Positions 1-7,419 of a DNA stretch of 23,844 bases are shown one piece after another. Position 1 is the stretch's first letter; each line of letters opens with the position of its first letter. The position numbers and the translations under genes are program-made. Under the pieces are notes generated by a model. The model was not told the DNA's origin. It made no database searches and saw only the letters and a program-made list of their open reading frames with translations. Origin of the DNA: Clostridiales bacterium. Its GTDB lineage: Bacteria > Bacillota > Clostridia > Lachnospirales > Anaerotignaceae. Where the stretch lies: the NCBI GenBank assembly GCA_018364635.1, contig JAGZLR010000031.1, positions 1 to 23,844 of the forward strand, given 5' to 3'.

Positions 1-1
1 A

Positions 2-1111
2 GAGGCCTTTGATACCTATGATGAGTTGGCGCCATTTTTACGGCGGATCAGCAAGCAAAATCGTCAGATAGAACAACAGATTCAGGAGTTGAAAAAACAA
101 AGAGAAGAATTTAGCGCCATTACGGAAAACATGAACGAAGGTTTTTTGGTGATTGATACCAAAACTATGGTGTTATCCTATAATTCCAGCGCTCTTCGGC
201 AGTTGAATGTTCATACTGTGGCAGAGAATAAAAGTGTGTTGGAGTTAAACCGAAGCGAGAGTTTCTGTAAAGCCGTTGATTTAGCCCTTTCTGGAAGAAA
301 TAATGAACAGGTGATGTTTTTTCAAGAGAAATATTTTCAGTTGTTTGCCAACCCTGTCTATCAGGATAATCAAGTAGTCGGTGCAGTGATTATTTTGATG
401 GATATTACAGAAAAAGAACAGCGGGAAATATTGCGAAGAGAGTTTACGGCAAATGTAAGCCATGAATTAAAAACGCCGTTAACTTCTATTTCTGGATTTG
501 CAGAAATTATAAAAAATGGGATTGTGCGGTCGGAAGATGTGCCAAGATTTGCAGAAAATATTTATCGAGAAAGTCAACGTCTCATTCATTTGGTGAGCGA
601 TATTATTCGGCTTTCTAAGCTTGACGAACAGGGGATGGAAGCAGAACGGGAGACAGTGGACTTGGGGAAACTGGTGGACTATGCTGTGTCAGCAGTGCGG
701 CCAGAAGCAGAAAAAAGAGACATCTTGCTCAGTGTTGAGAAAGAAGAGTGTCGTCTGGTGGGAATCCGTGCAATTTTGGAAGAGATTTTCTTTAATCTTT
801 GTGACAATGCAGTAAAATATAATAAAGACCACGGAGAAGTCCGAATCAAATTGTATCAGGAGAATAACAATATTGTGTTTTCCATTGAGGATACAGGAAT
901 TGGAATTCCTTTTGCTGACAGGGACAGAGTGTTTGAACGATTTTATCGTGTGGATAAAAGCCATTCCAAAGCTATTGGCGGCACAGGATTGGGCTTATCT
1001 ATTGTGAAGCATGGCGTGGCTATCCATCACGGAGAAATCTCTATGGAAAGCCATATAGATCAGGGAACACGGATGGTCATTCGGTTTCCCATAGAAAGTG
1101 ACAATCGGTAG
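2..1111 (+). CDS. phoR: PhoR-like sensor histidine kinase, 5' end outside the window
   Basis: This is the C-terminal part of a membrane sensor kinase. The frame is open from base 2 with no convincing start, and the residues after it (YDELAPFLRRISKQN) look like the end of a HAMP linker, so the membrane sensor half lies upstream. A coiled segment and a PAS domain (about 110-410) precede the dimerisation helix with the phospho-acceptor His in SHELKTPL (His codon 461-463). The ATPase domain shows the N box (NLCDNAVKYN), the G1 box (DTGIGIP), an F box (ERFYRVDKSHS) and the G2 box (GGTGLGLSIVKHG). This order matches PhoR/WalK-type kinases. A PhoB-like regulator would be expected just upstream but cannot be seen. 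It ends at a strong terminator. PhoR is inferred from architecture; the kinase call itself is secure. Confidence 0.9.
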   Translation, partial: EAFDTYDELAPFLRRISKQNRQIEQQIQELKKQREEFSAITENMNEGFLVIDTKTMVLSYNSSALRQLNVHTVAENKSVLELNRSESFCKAVDLALSGRNNEQVMFFQEKYFQLFANPVYQDNQVVGAVIILMDITEKEQREILRREFTANVSHELKTPLTSISGFAEIIKNGIVRSEDVPRFAENIYRESQRLIHLVSDIIRLSKLDEQGMEAERETVDLGKLVDYAVSAVRPEAEKRDILLSVEKEECRLVGIRAILEEIFFNLCDNAVKYNKDHGEVRIKLYQENNNIVFSIEDTGIGIPFADRDRVFERFYRVDKSHSKAIGGTGLGLSIVKHGVAIHHGEISMESHIDQGTRMVIRFPIESDNR

Positions 1112-1140
1112 ACAACGGCTGAAGATAACTGAGTGCAGGA

Positions 1141-1176
1141 AAATACTTGAAAATTTACGTTTTCAGGTATTTTTTC
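1141..1176 (+). terminator. Intrinsic terminator of the kinase gene
   Basis: A 13-bp stem (1141-1153 with 1160-1172, one G-U pair) closes a six-base TTTACG loop and runs into a T-rich tract. It lies 30 bases after the kinase stop codon. Confidence 0.85.
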
Positions 1177-1224
1177 TTTTTATTTCTCTATATAAGTATA
1201 GAAAAAAGAAAAAAGAGTGTGCTT

Positions 1225-2769
1225 ATGCAGGCTGCAATTTATTCCAGAAAATCGAAATATACAGGTCGTGGTGAAAGCATTGCCGGTCAAGGCGAACTTT
1301 GTTTGGAATACCTAAGGCTGCATTATGGAGAACAGACAGCAAATACGGCTTTATATTATGAGGATGAAGGGTATTCTGGAAAAAATTTGGAGCGTCCGGC
1401 ATTTGAAAGGATGGTGAGGGACGCAAGAAAAGGAAAAATTCAGATGATTGTCTGCTATCGTCTGGATCGAATCAGCAGAAATATCGGTGACTTTGCCAAA
1501 TTGATTGAAGAGCTTACCGCTATGGATATTGCATTTATCTCTTTAAGAGAGCAATTTGATACTGCATCCCCGATGGGTAGAGCGATGATGTATATTACAT
1601 CTGTATTTTCTCAGTTGGAACGTGAAACCATTGCCCAACGAATTAGGGATAATATGATGGAATTAGCAAAGACAGGACGATGGCTTGGAGGAGTGACGCC
1701 TTTTGGTTATCGATCTTATTTAAAAACGTGTAGGGATGCTAATGGAAAGACAAAACGATGGACAGTGCTGAAGGAAGAGGAGAGAGAGTTAAAAGCTGTG
1801 AAAAGAATTTTTGCTCAGTATTTGTCTTGCAGATCGTTGACGGAAACAGCTGAGGAAGTGTCTATGAAAGGTTTTTTGACTAGACAAAACAATCGATTTA
1901 CACCACAGGCTGTAAGAAATATTTTAGAGAACCCTGTGTATGCAGCGGCGGATGAGGAGATAAGAAGTTATTTTGAAAAGCAATGTGAAAATTGTTTTTT
2001 TTCCCAAAAAAGTTCCAAATCAAAGGGCGGAATTCTTGTCTATAATCGTACACTGCAAAAAAAAGGAAAAGCTGCCATCATTCGGCCAAAAGAAGAATGG
2101 GTGATAGCAGAAGGCAGCCACAAAGCAGCCGTCAGCGGAAGCACATGGCTGCAAATTCAATCAATTTTGGACAAAAACAATGTCAGTCGCAAAAAAAGCA
2201 GCAGAACGGAAGCGCTATTAAATGGTATGATACTTTGTGGTAAGTGTCAGAGCACAATGCGCCCCAAAAAAACAGAAAAAGGATTTTATTATTTGTGTAC
2301 AGGAAAAGAAAAAAGTAAAAAAAAGCTCTGTGATGTGGATAATCTGCCCGGAGACAAGACAGACCAAGACGTGATCCATTGGATTTCACAGATACAGATA
2401 GATTCTGACCTATGGATGAATTTAGTAGTCCAGAAAAGCGAGCGAAAATGGAAAGGTACCCACAAGAAATCACAGGTGGAGTTGCGGACAAAATTAGATA
2501 CTTTGATGGAACTTGCTGCACAGGCAAAAGAGGCGTCTGCAAAAAAGTATTTGTTGGAAAAGATTGAGGTCTTAACAAAGCAGTTGGAAGAGGAAGAAAA
2601 AATTTGCTCAAAGAAAGAGGCGCCATGGTCGGCGCCAAAGTCCTTTGAGGAATTATTCGCTCATACAAATAAAAGTAGAATCAGACGATTTCTGAAAGAA
2701 AATAACTTCTCTTTTCTTTGGCAGGGGAAGGAACTTCTGATCACGCCATTTACAGAGAAAAAGGAATAA
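1225..2769 (+). CDS. Large serine recombinase (SpoIVCA-like)
   Basis: A site-specific recombinase of the large serine family (514 aa from ATG 1225). The N-terminal resolvase domain (about 1-150) has the Y-x-R-x-S motif as YSRKS, with nucleophile Ser10 and Arg8, plus the LDRISR motif. A recombinase DNA-binding domain follows (about 160-290, ending near ENPVYA). A zinc ribbon with Cys338, Cys341, Cys358 and Cys369 comes next, then a Lys/Glu-rich coiled coil. The frame is open upstream, but the extra residues are coded by the terminator and are not conserved-looking, so ATG 1225 is preferred although its ribosome site is weak. It converges on a second serine recombinase and lies 2 kb from a split sigK, so excision of a sigK-intervening element is the likely job. 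The family is certain; the role is inferred. Confidence 0.9.
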   Translation: MQAAIYSRKSKYTGRGESIAGQGELCLEYLRLHYGEQTANTALYYEDEGYSGKNLERPAFERMVRDARKGKIQMIVCYRLDRISRNIGDFAKLIEELTAMDIAFISLREQFDTASPMGRAMMYITSVFSQLERETIAQRIRDNMMELAKTGRWLGGVTPFGYRSYLKTCRDANGKTKRWTVLKEEERELKAVKRIFAQYLSCRSLTETAEEVSMKGFLTRQNNRFTPQAVRNILENPVYAAADEEIRSYFEKQCENCFFSQKSSKSKGGILVYNRTLQKKGKAAIIRPKEEWVIAEGSHKAAVSGSTWLQIQSILDKNNVSRKKSSRTEALLNGMILCGKCQSTMRPKKTEKGFYYLCTGKEKSKKKLCDVDNLPGDKTDQDVIHWISQIQIDSDLWMNLVVQKSERKWKGTHKKSQVELRTKLDTLMELAAQAKEASAKKYLLEKIEVLTKQLEEEEKICSKKEAPWSAPKSFEELFAHTNKSRIRRFLKENNFSFLWQGKELLITPFTEKKE

Positions 2770-2774
2770 ATTTG

Positions 2775-3761
2775 TTATCTTTTATGTAAGCATTTCTGTA
2801 TGTCTACCCAATCAGAGCCAGAGATCAGCGGTTCATGCTTTCCAACAGCTACAATCCAGTTGGATTGCTGTTTTTTCTGGTTTTTGTGTACATATTCCAG
2901 AGAAGTGATTTCTAAATCATAGCAGCATTTGCGAAATTGACTGGTTTTATTGTAGACCATAAGACCTGTCTTTCCTGTAAATTCCTGATATTCTGAGCAG
3001 AGAGAAAAGTTATTGGAAAAGTAGGCATAAGCTTTTTCGTCGCAGGAAGCATAAACAGGGTTGGTCAGAATATTTTTAATGGACTGAAAGGTAAAGGGTT
3101 TTCCGTTTCTAGAAACAAAACTCTGTTGGTCAGCATATTCGATGAGGTCTGGAATATGATTAGTCTCCAGAAATCTGTGAAAAAGTGCTTGCACCACGCG
3201 GGCTTCTGGCGGATAAAGAGTTAATATACAGCAAGCTTTCTTTGTGTTTTCTTTGCAGGCCAATTTTTCTGATCGATATCCTGTTGGACAGATACCGCCA
3301 AGCCAGCGACCTTCTCTTGCTAAATCATACATATTATCAGAAATACGCTCTCCAATGGTGTCATGTTCAAAGGTGTTGATAGCGTTGAGCAGGGAAAGGA
3401 ATGTTTTTCCATTCCGGCCGGAAGTGTCAATCATTTCCATGCAGGAAAACAGTGGGACATTTGCATGACTGAGAAACTCCGCTAGATGGAATAAATCAGT
3501 GGTTCTTCTGCTGATTCGATCTAGCTTTGCACAGTAAACAGCCTTTACTTTGCCATCTCTGATACCCTCAATCAAACGCTGGAAGGCAGGACGTTTTGCG
3601 TAATAGCCGCAGTTTTCCTGATCCATATAAAATTCGATGGTGTCTTGTGGGTACTTTTCTTTTGCCGCTTTTTTACATAAAAGGATCTGTGCCTCTACCG
3701 TTTGGCCTGTATCTACAATTTTAGATTTCCGAACATAAATAGCAACATGCGGTTTTTCCAT
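2775..3761 (-). CDS. Second serine recombinase, lacking the zinc ribbon and coiled coil
   Basis: A 328-aa serine recombinase on the reverse strand. ATG at 3761 is preceded by AAGGGGAA. The catalytic domain looks intact: YVRKS with Ser13 and Arg11, and LDRISR. The recombinase domain continues through ILTNPVYAS to the ISGSDWVDIQ segment. That segment aligns with VSGSTWLQIQ of the neighbouring recombinase, which goes on for about 180 more residues; here the protein simply stops. The missing part is the zinc ribbon and coiled coil that in large serine integrases controls synapsis and direction. The two genes converge with five bases between stop codons. It may be a partner or direction-control subunit, or a truncated copy; nothing in the frame suggests decay. 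Confidence 0.88.
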   Translation of the reverse strand: MEKPHVAIYVRKSKIVDTGQTVEAQILLCKKAAKEKYPQDTIEFYMDQENCGYYAKRPAFQRLIEGIRDGKVKAVYCAKLDRISRRTTDLFHLAEFLSHANVPLFSCMEMIDTSGRNGKTFLSLLNAINTFEHDTIGERISDNMYDLAREGRWLGGICPTGYRSEKLACKENTKKACCILTLYPPEARVVQALFHRFLETNHIPDLIEYADQQSFVSRNGKPFTFQSIKNILTNPVYASCDEKAYAYFSNNFSLCSEYQEFTGKTGLMVYNKTSQFRKCCYDLEITSLEYVHKNQKKQQSNWIVAVGKHEPLISGSDWVDIQKCLHKR

Positions 3762-3938
3762 ATTGTTCCCCTTGAAAGTTTTTTGTTAATACTATATGTT
3801 TTGGGGAATAAAAAAAGAAATTGATCAGCCGTTTTTTTTACATGGAAGAGAAAAGAAAGAAGTTTCATTTGGTATGGAAAAAAGGTGAAATGTGTGCTAA
3901 AATAAACGGCACAGTGGAATAAAATAGAGGTGAAAAGC

Positions 3939-4589
3939 ATGAAAGCATGGCAACATTTCCTTACGATTACAGAACATAAGTGGTTGGTAATGAAGTTTTG
4001 TTTTAGTGTAGGATTATATAAGCAAGGTCTGCTTCACGATATGTCAAAGTACTCTCCCACCGAGTTTCTAGTTGGGGCACAGTATTTTCAAGGCAACCGC
4101 AGCCCAAATAACGCAGAGAGAGAGGAGAAGGGGTATTCTTCTTCGTGGCTGCATCACAAGGGAAGAAACAAGCACCATTTTGAATACTGGATCGATTACA
4201 GCGGGAAAAAAGAACTTGGCCTTGTGGGAATGCGTATGCCAATTAAATATGTGATTGAAATGTTTATGGACCGTGTTGCAGCTTGTAAAATCTACCAAAG
4301 AGAAAACTACAATCCTACAAAACCATTGGAGTATTATGAAAAAGGCTATGCAGCAGCGTATCTTCATAAAGATACAGCGAGAATGCTGAGATTTTTATTG
4401 AAAAAGTTGGCTGATGAAGGGGAGCAATCTGCTTTTTCTTATGCTAGAAAAATGCTCTATGTAGAGACAATTCGAGAACGAAACAGGGAAATAGAACGAA
4501 AAAAACGGCTGAAAGCGCAGGGAAAGAGGAACACTCACAAAATACGACAGCTGACAGACAGTATAAAATCGAAACAGCGTGCACTGTAA
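3939..4589 (+). CDS. DUF5662 family protein
   Basis: A 216-aa soluble protein recognised as DUF5662; its function is unknown. ATG 3939 is chosen because AGAGGTGA (3926-3933) sits five bases upstream; an in-frame GTG at 3930 lies inside that site. The N-terminal half has a His-Asp pair in LLHDMSKYSP (His33-Asp34) and a His-rich segment with His72-His73 and His79-His80 followed by EYW. That spacing recalls HD-type metal hydrolases, so a metal-binding hydrolase is possible, but this is inference. The C-terminus is highly basic and probably helical. It is divergent from the short recombinase and lies between it and the sigK junction, so it is probably carried by the same element. Confidence 0.75.
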   Translation: MKAWQHFLTITEHKWLVMKFCFSVGLYKQGLLHDMSKYSPTEFLVGAQYFQGNRSPNNAEREEKGYSSSWLHHKGRNKHHFEYWIDYSGKKELGLVGMRMPIKYVIEMFMDRVAACKIYQRENYNPTKPLEYYEKGYAAAYLHKDTARMLRFLLKKLADEGEQSAFSYARKMLYVETIRERNREIERKKRLKAQGKRNTHKIRQLTDSIKSKQRAL

Positions 4590-4608
4590 GAAAATGGCAC
4601 GCTGTTTT
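4572..4608 (+). terminator. Terminator overlapping the end of the DUF5662 gene
   Basis: An 11-bp perfect stem (4572-4582 with 4597-4607) ends in TTTT. The stop codon of the DUF5662 gene falls in the loop. Confidence 0.8.
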
Positions 4609-4746
4609 ATGGTTAACAAGGATTCAAGGAGAAAGAACTTTTTTATGTTGAGAACTCTCATTCAAAACTTCGGAAGAAATTTTTTAGATTAAGAGAGAAA
4701 AGGGCAGGAAGGCAGAGAAAAATGATGCAAGAGCCGTTTTTTATGA

Positions 4747-5118
4747 ATAGCTAATGAGATACTGATGGATTTGCGTGCAGGCAAAAAAAGAAACGGCGAT
4801 GTATCTTTGCAGGACCCTGTGGGACGGGATAAAGAAGGCAATGAAATCACCATTATGGATATCCTAAGTCAAGACGAGGATTCTGTGCCAGAGCAGGTAG
4901 GCAAAAAGCTCCAACTGACAACGCTGTTTGATAAAATGAAGGACGTATTAGAAGATAGGGAAAAGCGAATCATTGAAATGCGCTATGGATTGGTGACTGG
5001 GGAGGAAAAGACCCAGAGGGAAATTGCAAAAATGATGGGAATTTCCCGCTCCTATGTATCAAGAATTGAAAAAAAAGCGCTGCACTTGTTATACGAAGCA
5101 ATGGAAAAAGGTTCCTAA
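4747..5118 (+). CDS. sigK: 3' part of the sporulation sigma factor gene sigK (SpoIIIC-like)
   Basis: This frame encodes the C-terminal half of sigma-K, the late mother-cell sporulation sigma factor. From IANEILMDLRAGKKRNGDVSLQ onward it reads like sigK; the DPVGRDKEGNEIT stretch separates it from sigE. Region 4 follows, with the helix-turn-helix TQREIAKMMGISRSYVSRIEK that contacts the -35 element. The in-frame similarity begins near 4747 and a TGA lies immediately upstream at 4744, so there is no region 2 and no ribosome site. An ATG at 4765 exists but is an internal Met of sigK. The length (about 123 residues) is roughly half of a normal sigK. It is either half of a developmentally rearranged gene or a remnant. 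The 5' half is not in this window. Confidence 0.88.
   Translation: MANEILMDLRAGKKRNGDVSLQDPVGRDKEGNEITIMDILSQDEDSVPEQVGKKLQLTTLFDKMKDVLEDREKRIIEMRYGLVTGEEKTQREIAKMMGISRSYVSRIEKKALHLLYEAMEKGS
4753..4757 (+). other. Putative attachment core (AATGA) at the sigK element junction
   Basis: The pentamer AATGA lies exactly where homology to sigK begins, encoding the Asn-Glu of IANEILM. In B. subtilis, excision of the skin element from sigK recombines a repeated AATGA (established knowledge). The matching copy should lie at the 3' end of the sigK 5' half, outside this window. The identity as a working site is inference. Confidence 0.6.
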
Positions 5119-5135
5119 GCCTCCTGTTAGGAGGC
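5119..5135 (+). repeat. Short perfect hairpin just after the sigK' stop codon
   Basis: A 7-bp perfect stem (GCCTCCT and AGGAGGC) with a three-base GTT loop starts directly after the stop codon. There is no T tract, so it is more likely an mRNA 3'-end or stability structure than a terminator. Confidence 0.5.
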
Positions 5136-5209
5136 CTACATAAACGGCTGAAAAAAGAAATTTTCAGTTTTTCCTTGCAAGCTACCCAAAAACCTTGAAA
5201 AAATGTCAG

Positions 5210-5247
5210 AAAAAAGACCTGAATTTGTAGACTTTCAGGTCTTTTTT
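5210..5247. terminator. Bidirectional terminator between sigK' and the ROK gene
   Basis: A perfect 14-bp stem (5210-5223 with 5234-5247) carries A6 on one side and T6 on the other, so it can end transcription from both convergent genes. Confidence 0.9.
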
Positions 5248-5254
5248 ACGTACA

Positions 5255-6340
5255 TTAATGTTGTACTGGAAAAAAGCGAGTAATCTGTAGAAATTTTTGT
5301 ATACTATAAGCTATAGCACCATAAAGTGCTCCTTTATCCCCCATTGCAGAGAGATTTAAAGTGATATTACCGAAATTACGCAGATAGTTTTGTAGTTGAA
5401 CAAAAATTTGTGGATTTTTTGTTAGCAGCGGACAGTTGATGAGAATTCTTTGAGGATCAAATAACAGCTGTACATTATAAATAGCTGCGGATAGGATATA
5501 AAGGAATTGTTCAACAGCTATCGAAAAATCTGGACTGCTGGGATTGCATTGTTTTGAAGAAAATGAGAGAGAAAGAATTTGTTCTAATGTTTTTGGTTGT
5601 GTGTGGAACAATTCCTGCTCCCAATGGATTGTTTGGCCTAGCTCACCAGCGGCACCATGAAATCCGCAGTACAGCTTGCCGTCTAACAGTAGGCCTAGGC
5701 CAATACCACAATGCATCTGGATGAAGGCAAGATGATCCTCGTGAAGAGAAAAAATAGACTCGCCAAGGACTGCCATAGTTGCATTGTTTTGTACAAAGAC
5801 AGGACAGGAAAGTTTTGTTTCTAAATGCTGAATGAGAGGAAATCCGGTTAAGTCGTCATGTGGTGTAGAGATGATCTGTTGATTTTTTATCATGCCGTGA
5901 ACAGCGATTGTAAAACCGACAAGACCTAAGGAGCTTTCTGGAAGAGAGCAAAGCATTTGGTGAAGTGTGGAAAGAATTTGATCGCATAAGCTGTTTAATG
6001 GTTGTTGGCGATCAAAAGAAGCTTCTGCCTGTTTTTTACCGGAAAGATCAGTAACCATCAAAAATACTTTTTTAGGTGTTAAATCTGCACCTGCGGCATA
6101 ACCGCAGGAAGCGTGGAAGGAAAGAAGTGTTGCCTTGCGGCCGATGGAGGACGGGCTGTTTCCAGTTTCTAATAACAGACCAGAGGAGAGATAGTGGCCG
6201 ACAATAGAAGAGATAGTTGCTTTTGTAAGGCCTAATATTTCTGCTAGCTGAGATCGGGAGATCGGCTCTTGAGCAATGACTGTTTCTAAGACAAGACGCT
6301 CATTGATTGTACGGATCAGTTTTTTACTTCCAGTAATCAT
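5255..6340 (-). CDS. ROK-family transcriptional regulator with degenerate sugar-kinase site
   Basis: A 361-aa ROK repressor in the NagC/XylR style. ATG 6340 is chosen because AAGGAGG (6348-6354, reverse strand) sits seven bases upstream. A winged helix-turn-helix occupies about residues 16-60 (ISRSQLAEILGLTKATIS), followed by the ROK signature GRKATLL and a two-lobed ROK domain. The GIGLGLLLDG phosphate loop is visible. Two usual features are missing: the catalytic Asp of the N-D pair is Asn (NNAT, Asn186), and the zinc site is gone (Gln236 replaces its His, and the CxCGxxGC cysteines are absent). So it is probably a pure ligand-responsive regulator. It is divergent from the V-ATPase operon across a palindrome-rich gap, so it might control that operon and itself; this is inference and no sugar genes are nearby. 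Confidence 0.88.
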   Translation of the reverse strand: MITGSKKLIRTINERLVLETVIAQEPISRSQLAEILGLTKATISSIVGHYLSSGLLLETGNSPSSIGRKATLLSFHASCGYAAGADLTPKKVFLMVTDLSGKKQAEASFDRQQPLNSLCDQILSTLHQMLCSLPESSLGLVGFTIAVHGMIKNQQIISTPHDDLTGFPLIQHLETKLSCPVFVQNNATMAVLGESIFSLHEDHLAFIQMHCGIGLGLLLDGKLYCGFHGAAGELGQTIHWEQELFHTQPKTLEQILSLSFSSKQCNPSSPDFSIAVEQFLYILSAAIYNVQLLFDPQRILINCPLLTKNPQIFVQLQNYLRNFGNITLNLSAMGDKGALYGAIAYSIQKFLQITRFFPVQH

Positions 6341-6454
6341 AAAAAAGCCTCCTTTTCGCAAATAATATCACAAAGATTTTAATGAAAAAAAGATAAATGG
6401 ATCAGAGACTATTCATTTTTTGCTGAAAATACAGGCTATTAAAAAAAGTTTCAT

Positions 6455-6490
6455 TGATTGCCAATAAAAATCATTAATAGACTGCAATCA
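6455..6490. promoter_or_regulatory. Inverted repeat TGATTGC / GCAATCA, possible operator
   Basis: TGATTGC at 6455-6461 and GCAATCA at 6484-6490 are perfect inverted copies in the ROK promoter region. Repressor binding is inference from position only. Confidence 0.35.
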
Positions 6491-6544
6491 TTTTGATAAA
6501 AAAATAACGATAGAAAAATGTTTTTGACATAAAATTATTAAAAG

Positions 6545-6609
6545 AATATTGGCTATTATGCAATATGCGAATAAATTCTTGGTGAGTAATATTCTTAATA
6601 ACCAATATT
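6545..6609. promoter_or_regulatory. Inverted repeat with 14-base arms, possible operator or hairpin
   Basis: AATATTGGCTATTA (6545-6558) pairs with TAATAACCAATATT (6596-6609), with a single G-U pair. The arms are about 37 bases apart. It could be a paired operator for the adjacent ROK regulator. Confidence 0.4.
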
Positions 6610-6783
6610 AAATAGGAGTATTTGTTGAATATCTACGAGGTAAAGTTAGATTTTAATGAGTTTGTTAACATTCTATGAACGAAATAATGAAATTATTCTA
6701 AAAAGACGATGATAAAAATTGATGTATTTGTATATATTTTATAATATGGTGAATTGTGCATGTTTGCTTTTTATAAAAAAACG

Positions 6784-6811
6784 TTGACAAAATGTTGTAT
6801 TCTGTTAAAAT
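6784..6811 (+). promoter_or_regulatory. Probable sigma-A promoter for the V-ATPase operon
   Basis: A perfect TTGACA (6784-6789) is followed after 16 bases by TAAAAT (6806-6811). It points to the V-ATPase genes and would give a leader of nearly 290 bases. Confidence 0.55.
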
Positions 6812-7104
6812 TATAGGTATCGTATCAATAGTTGTTACATAGAAATTGATAAAGTAGTAAAAATTAAGTGGAAATTAGGGAAGGTTTCTCTATAAATTCA
6901 GTAATTATATTTATAATAAAATGTTTTTTATTGAAATGCAAGCGGAAGTAAAAAATGTTCATTGAGAGAAAGTTGAGTTATTTATTTAACAATATTGGCG
7001 GCTGCCAATCGGATGATTTTACGTCGGATTGGTTAAGATATAACTATAGTAGGAAAGAAAAGCGTAAAGCCGTTTTTCAATACCAAAAGAAAGCAGGTGA
7101 GAAT

Positions 7105-7419
7105 ATGCCGCTGGAAGCGATTAAAATGGTAACAGAAACTGAAAAACTTTCGGAAGAAAAAATCGCCGCTGCGAAATTAAAAGCAAAACAAATTTTTTCT
7201 GACGCCCATCAAGAGGGTGTTCGAATTCTAAAGGAAGCAGAAAAAAAAGCGGAAGAGGAAAATGCAAAGGCCATGGCGCTGGCGCAGGAGGATGGGAACA
7301 AGATTACTGCTGAGCTTATGAAGAAAGCTGAACAAGAATGCGGTGATCTTAGAAATCTAGCGAAAAGCAGGATGGAAAAAGCTGTATCATTTATTACAGA
7401 AAGGATCGTGAACGCCTGA
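7105..7419 (+). CDS. ntpF: V-type ATPase peripheral stalk subunit (G/H type)
   Basis: This 104-aa protein is the coiled-coil partner of subunit E in the peripheral stalk that holds the catalytic head still. ATG 7105 is preceded by AGGTGA (7095-7100); the residues that an upstream start would add are not subunit-like. Almost the whole chain is an Ala/Glu/Lys-rich helix (LKAKQIFSDAHQEGVRILKE), typical of archaeal AhaH and E. hirae NtpF. It is the first gene of the operon and its TGA overlaps the ATG of the next gene (ATGA at 7416-7421 region), implying translational coupling. The symbol follows E. hirae naming, where this stalk subunit is NtpF. Confidence 0.85.
   Translation: MPLEAIKMVTETEKLSEEKIAAAKLKAKQIFSDAHQEGVRILKEAEKKAEEENAKAMALAQEDGNKITAELMKKAEQECGDLRNLAKSRMEKAVSFITERIVNA

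Larger units (their letters stand above)
6341..7104. other. Long AT-rich divergent intergenic region with palindromes
   Basis: No supportable gene lies between the ROK start and the first V-ATPase gene. An in-frame extension of the first V-ATPase gene back to about 6955 is rejected because its residues are not subunit-like. The region holds two inverted repeats near the ROK side, a sigma-A-like promoter (6784-6811), a second TATAAT (6912-6917) without a good -35, and a CCAATC/GATTGG inverted repeat (7005-7010 with 7027-7032) in the leader. Confidence 0.7.

Noticed and set aside
1147..1224. Upstream in-frame extension of the long recombinase
   Set aside because: It is coded partly by the kinase terminator and the residues are unlike the conserved family start, which begins MQAAIYSRKS.
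2183..2668. 161-codon ORF on the reverse strand inside the recombinase gene
   Set aside because: It lies fully opposite a well-supported coding region, is low in complexity and has no ribosome site.
5255..6340. ROK gene as an active sugar kinase
   Set aside because: The catalytic Asp is Asn186, the zinc ligands are missing, and an N-terminal helix-turn-helix is present.
6955..7104. N-terminal extension of the first V-ATPase gene
   Set aside because: The added residues are not coiled coil, the leader contains an inverted repeat, and AGGTGA precedes ATG 7105.
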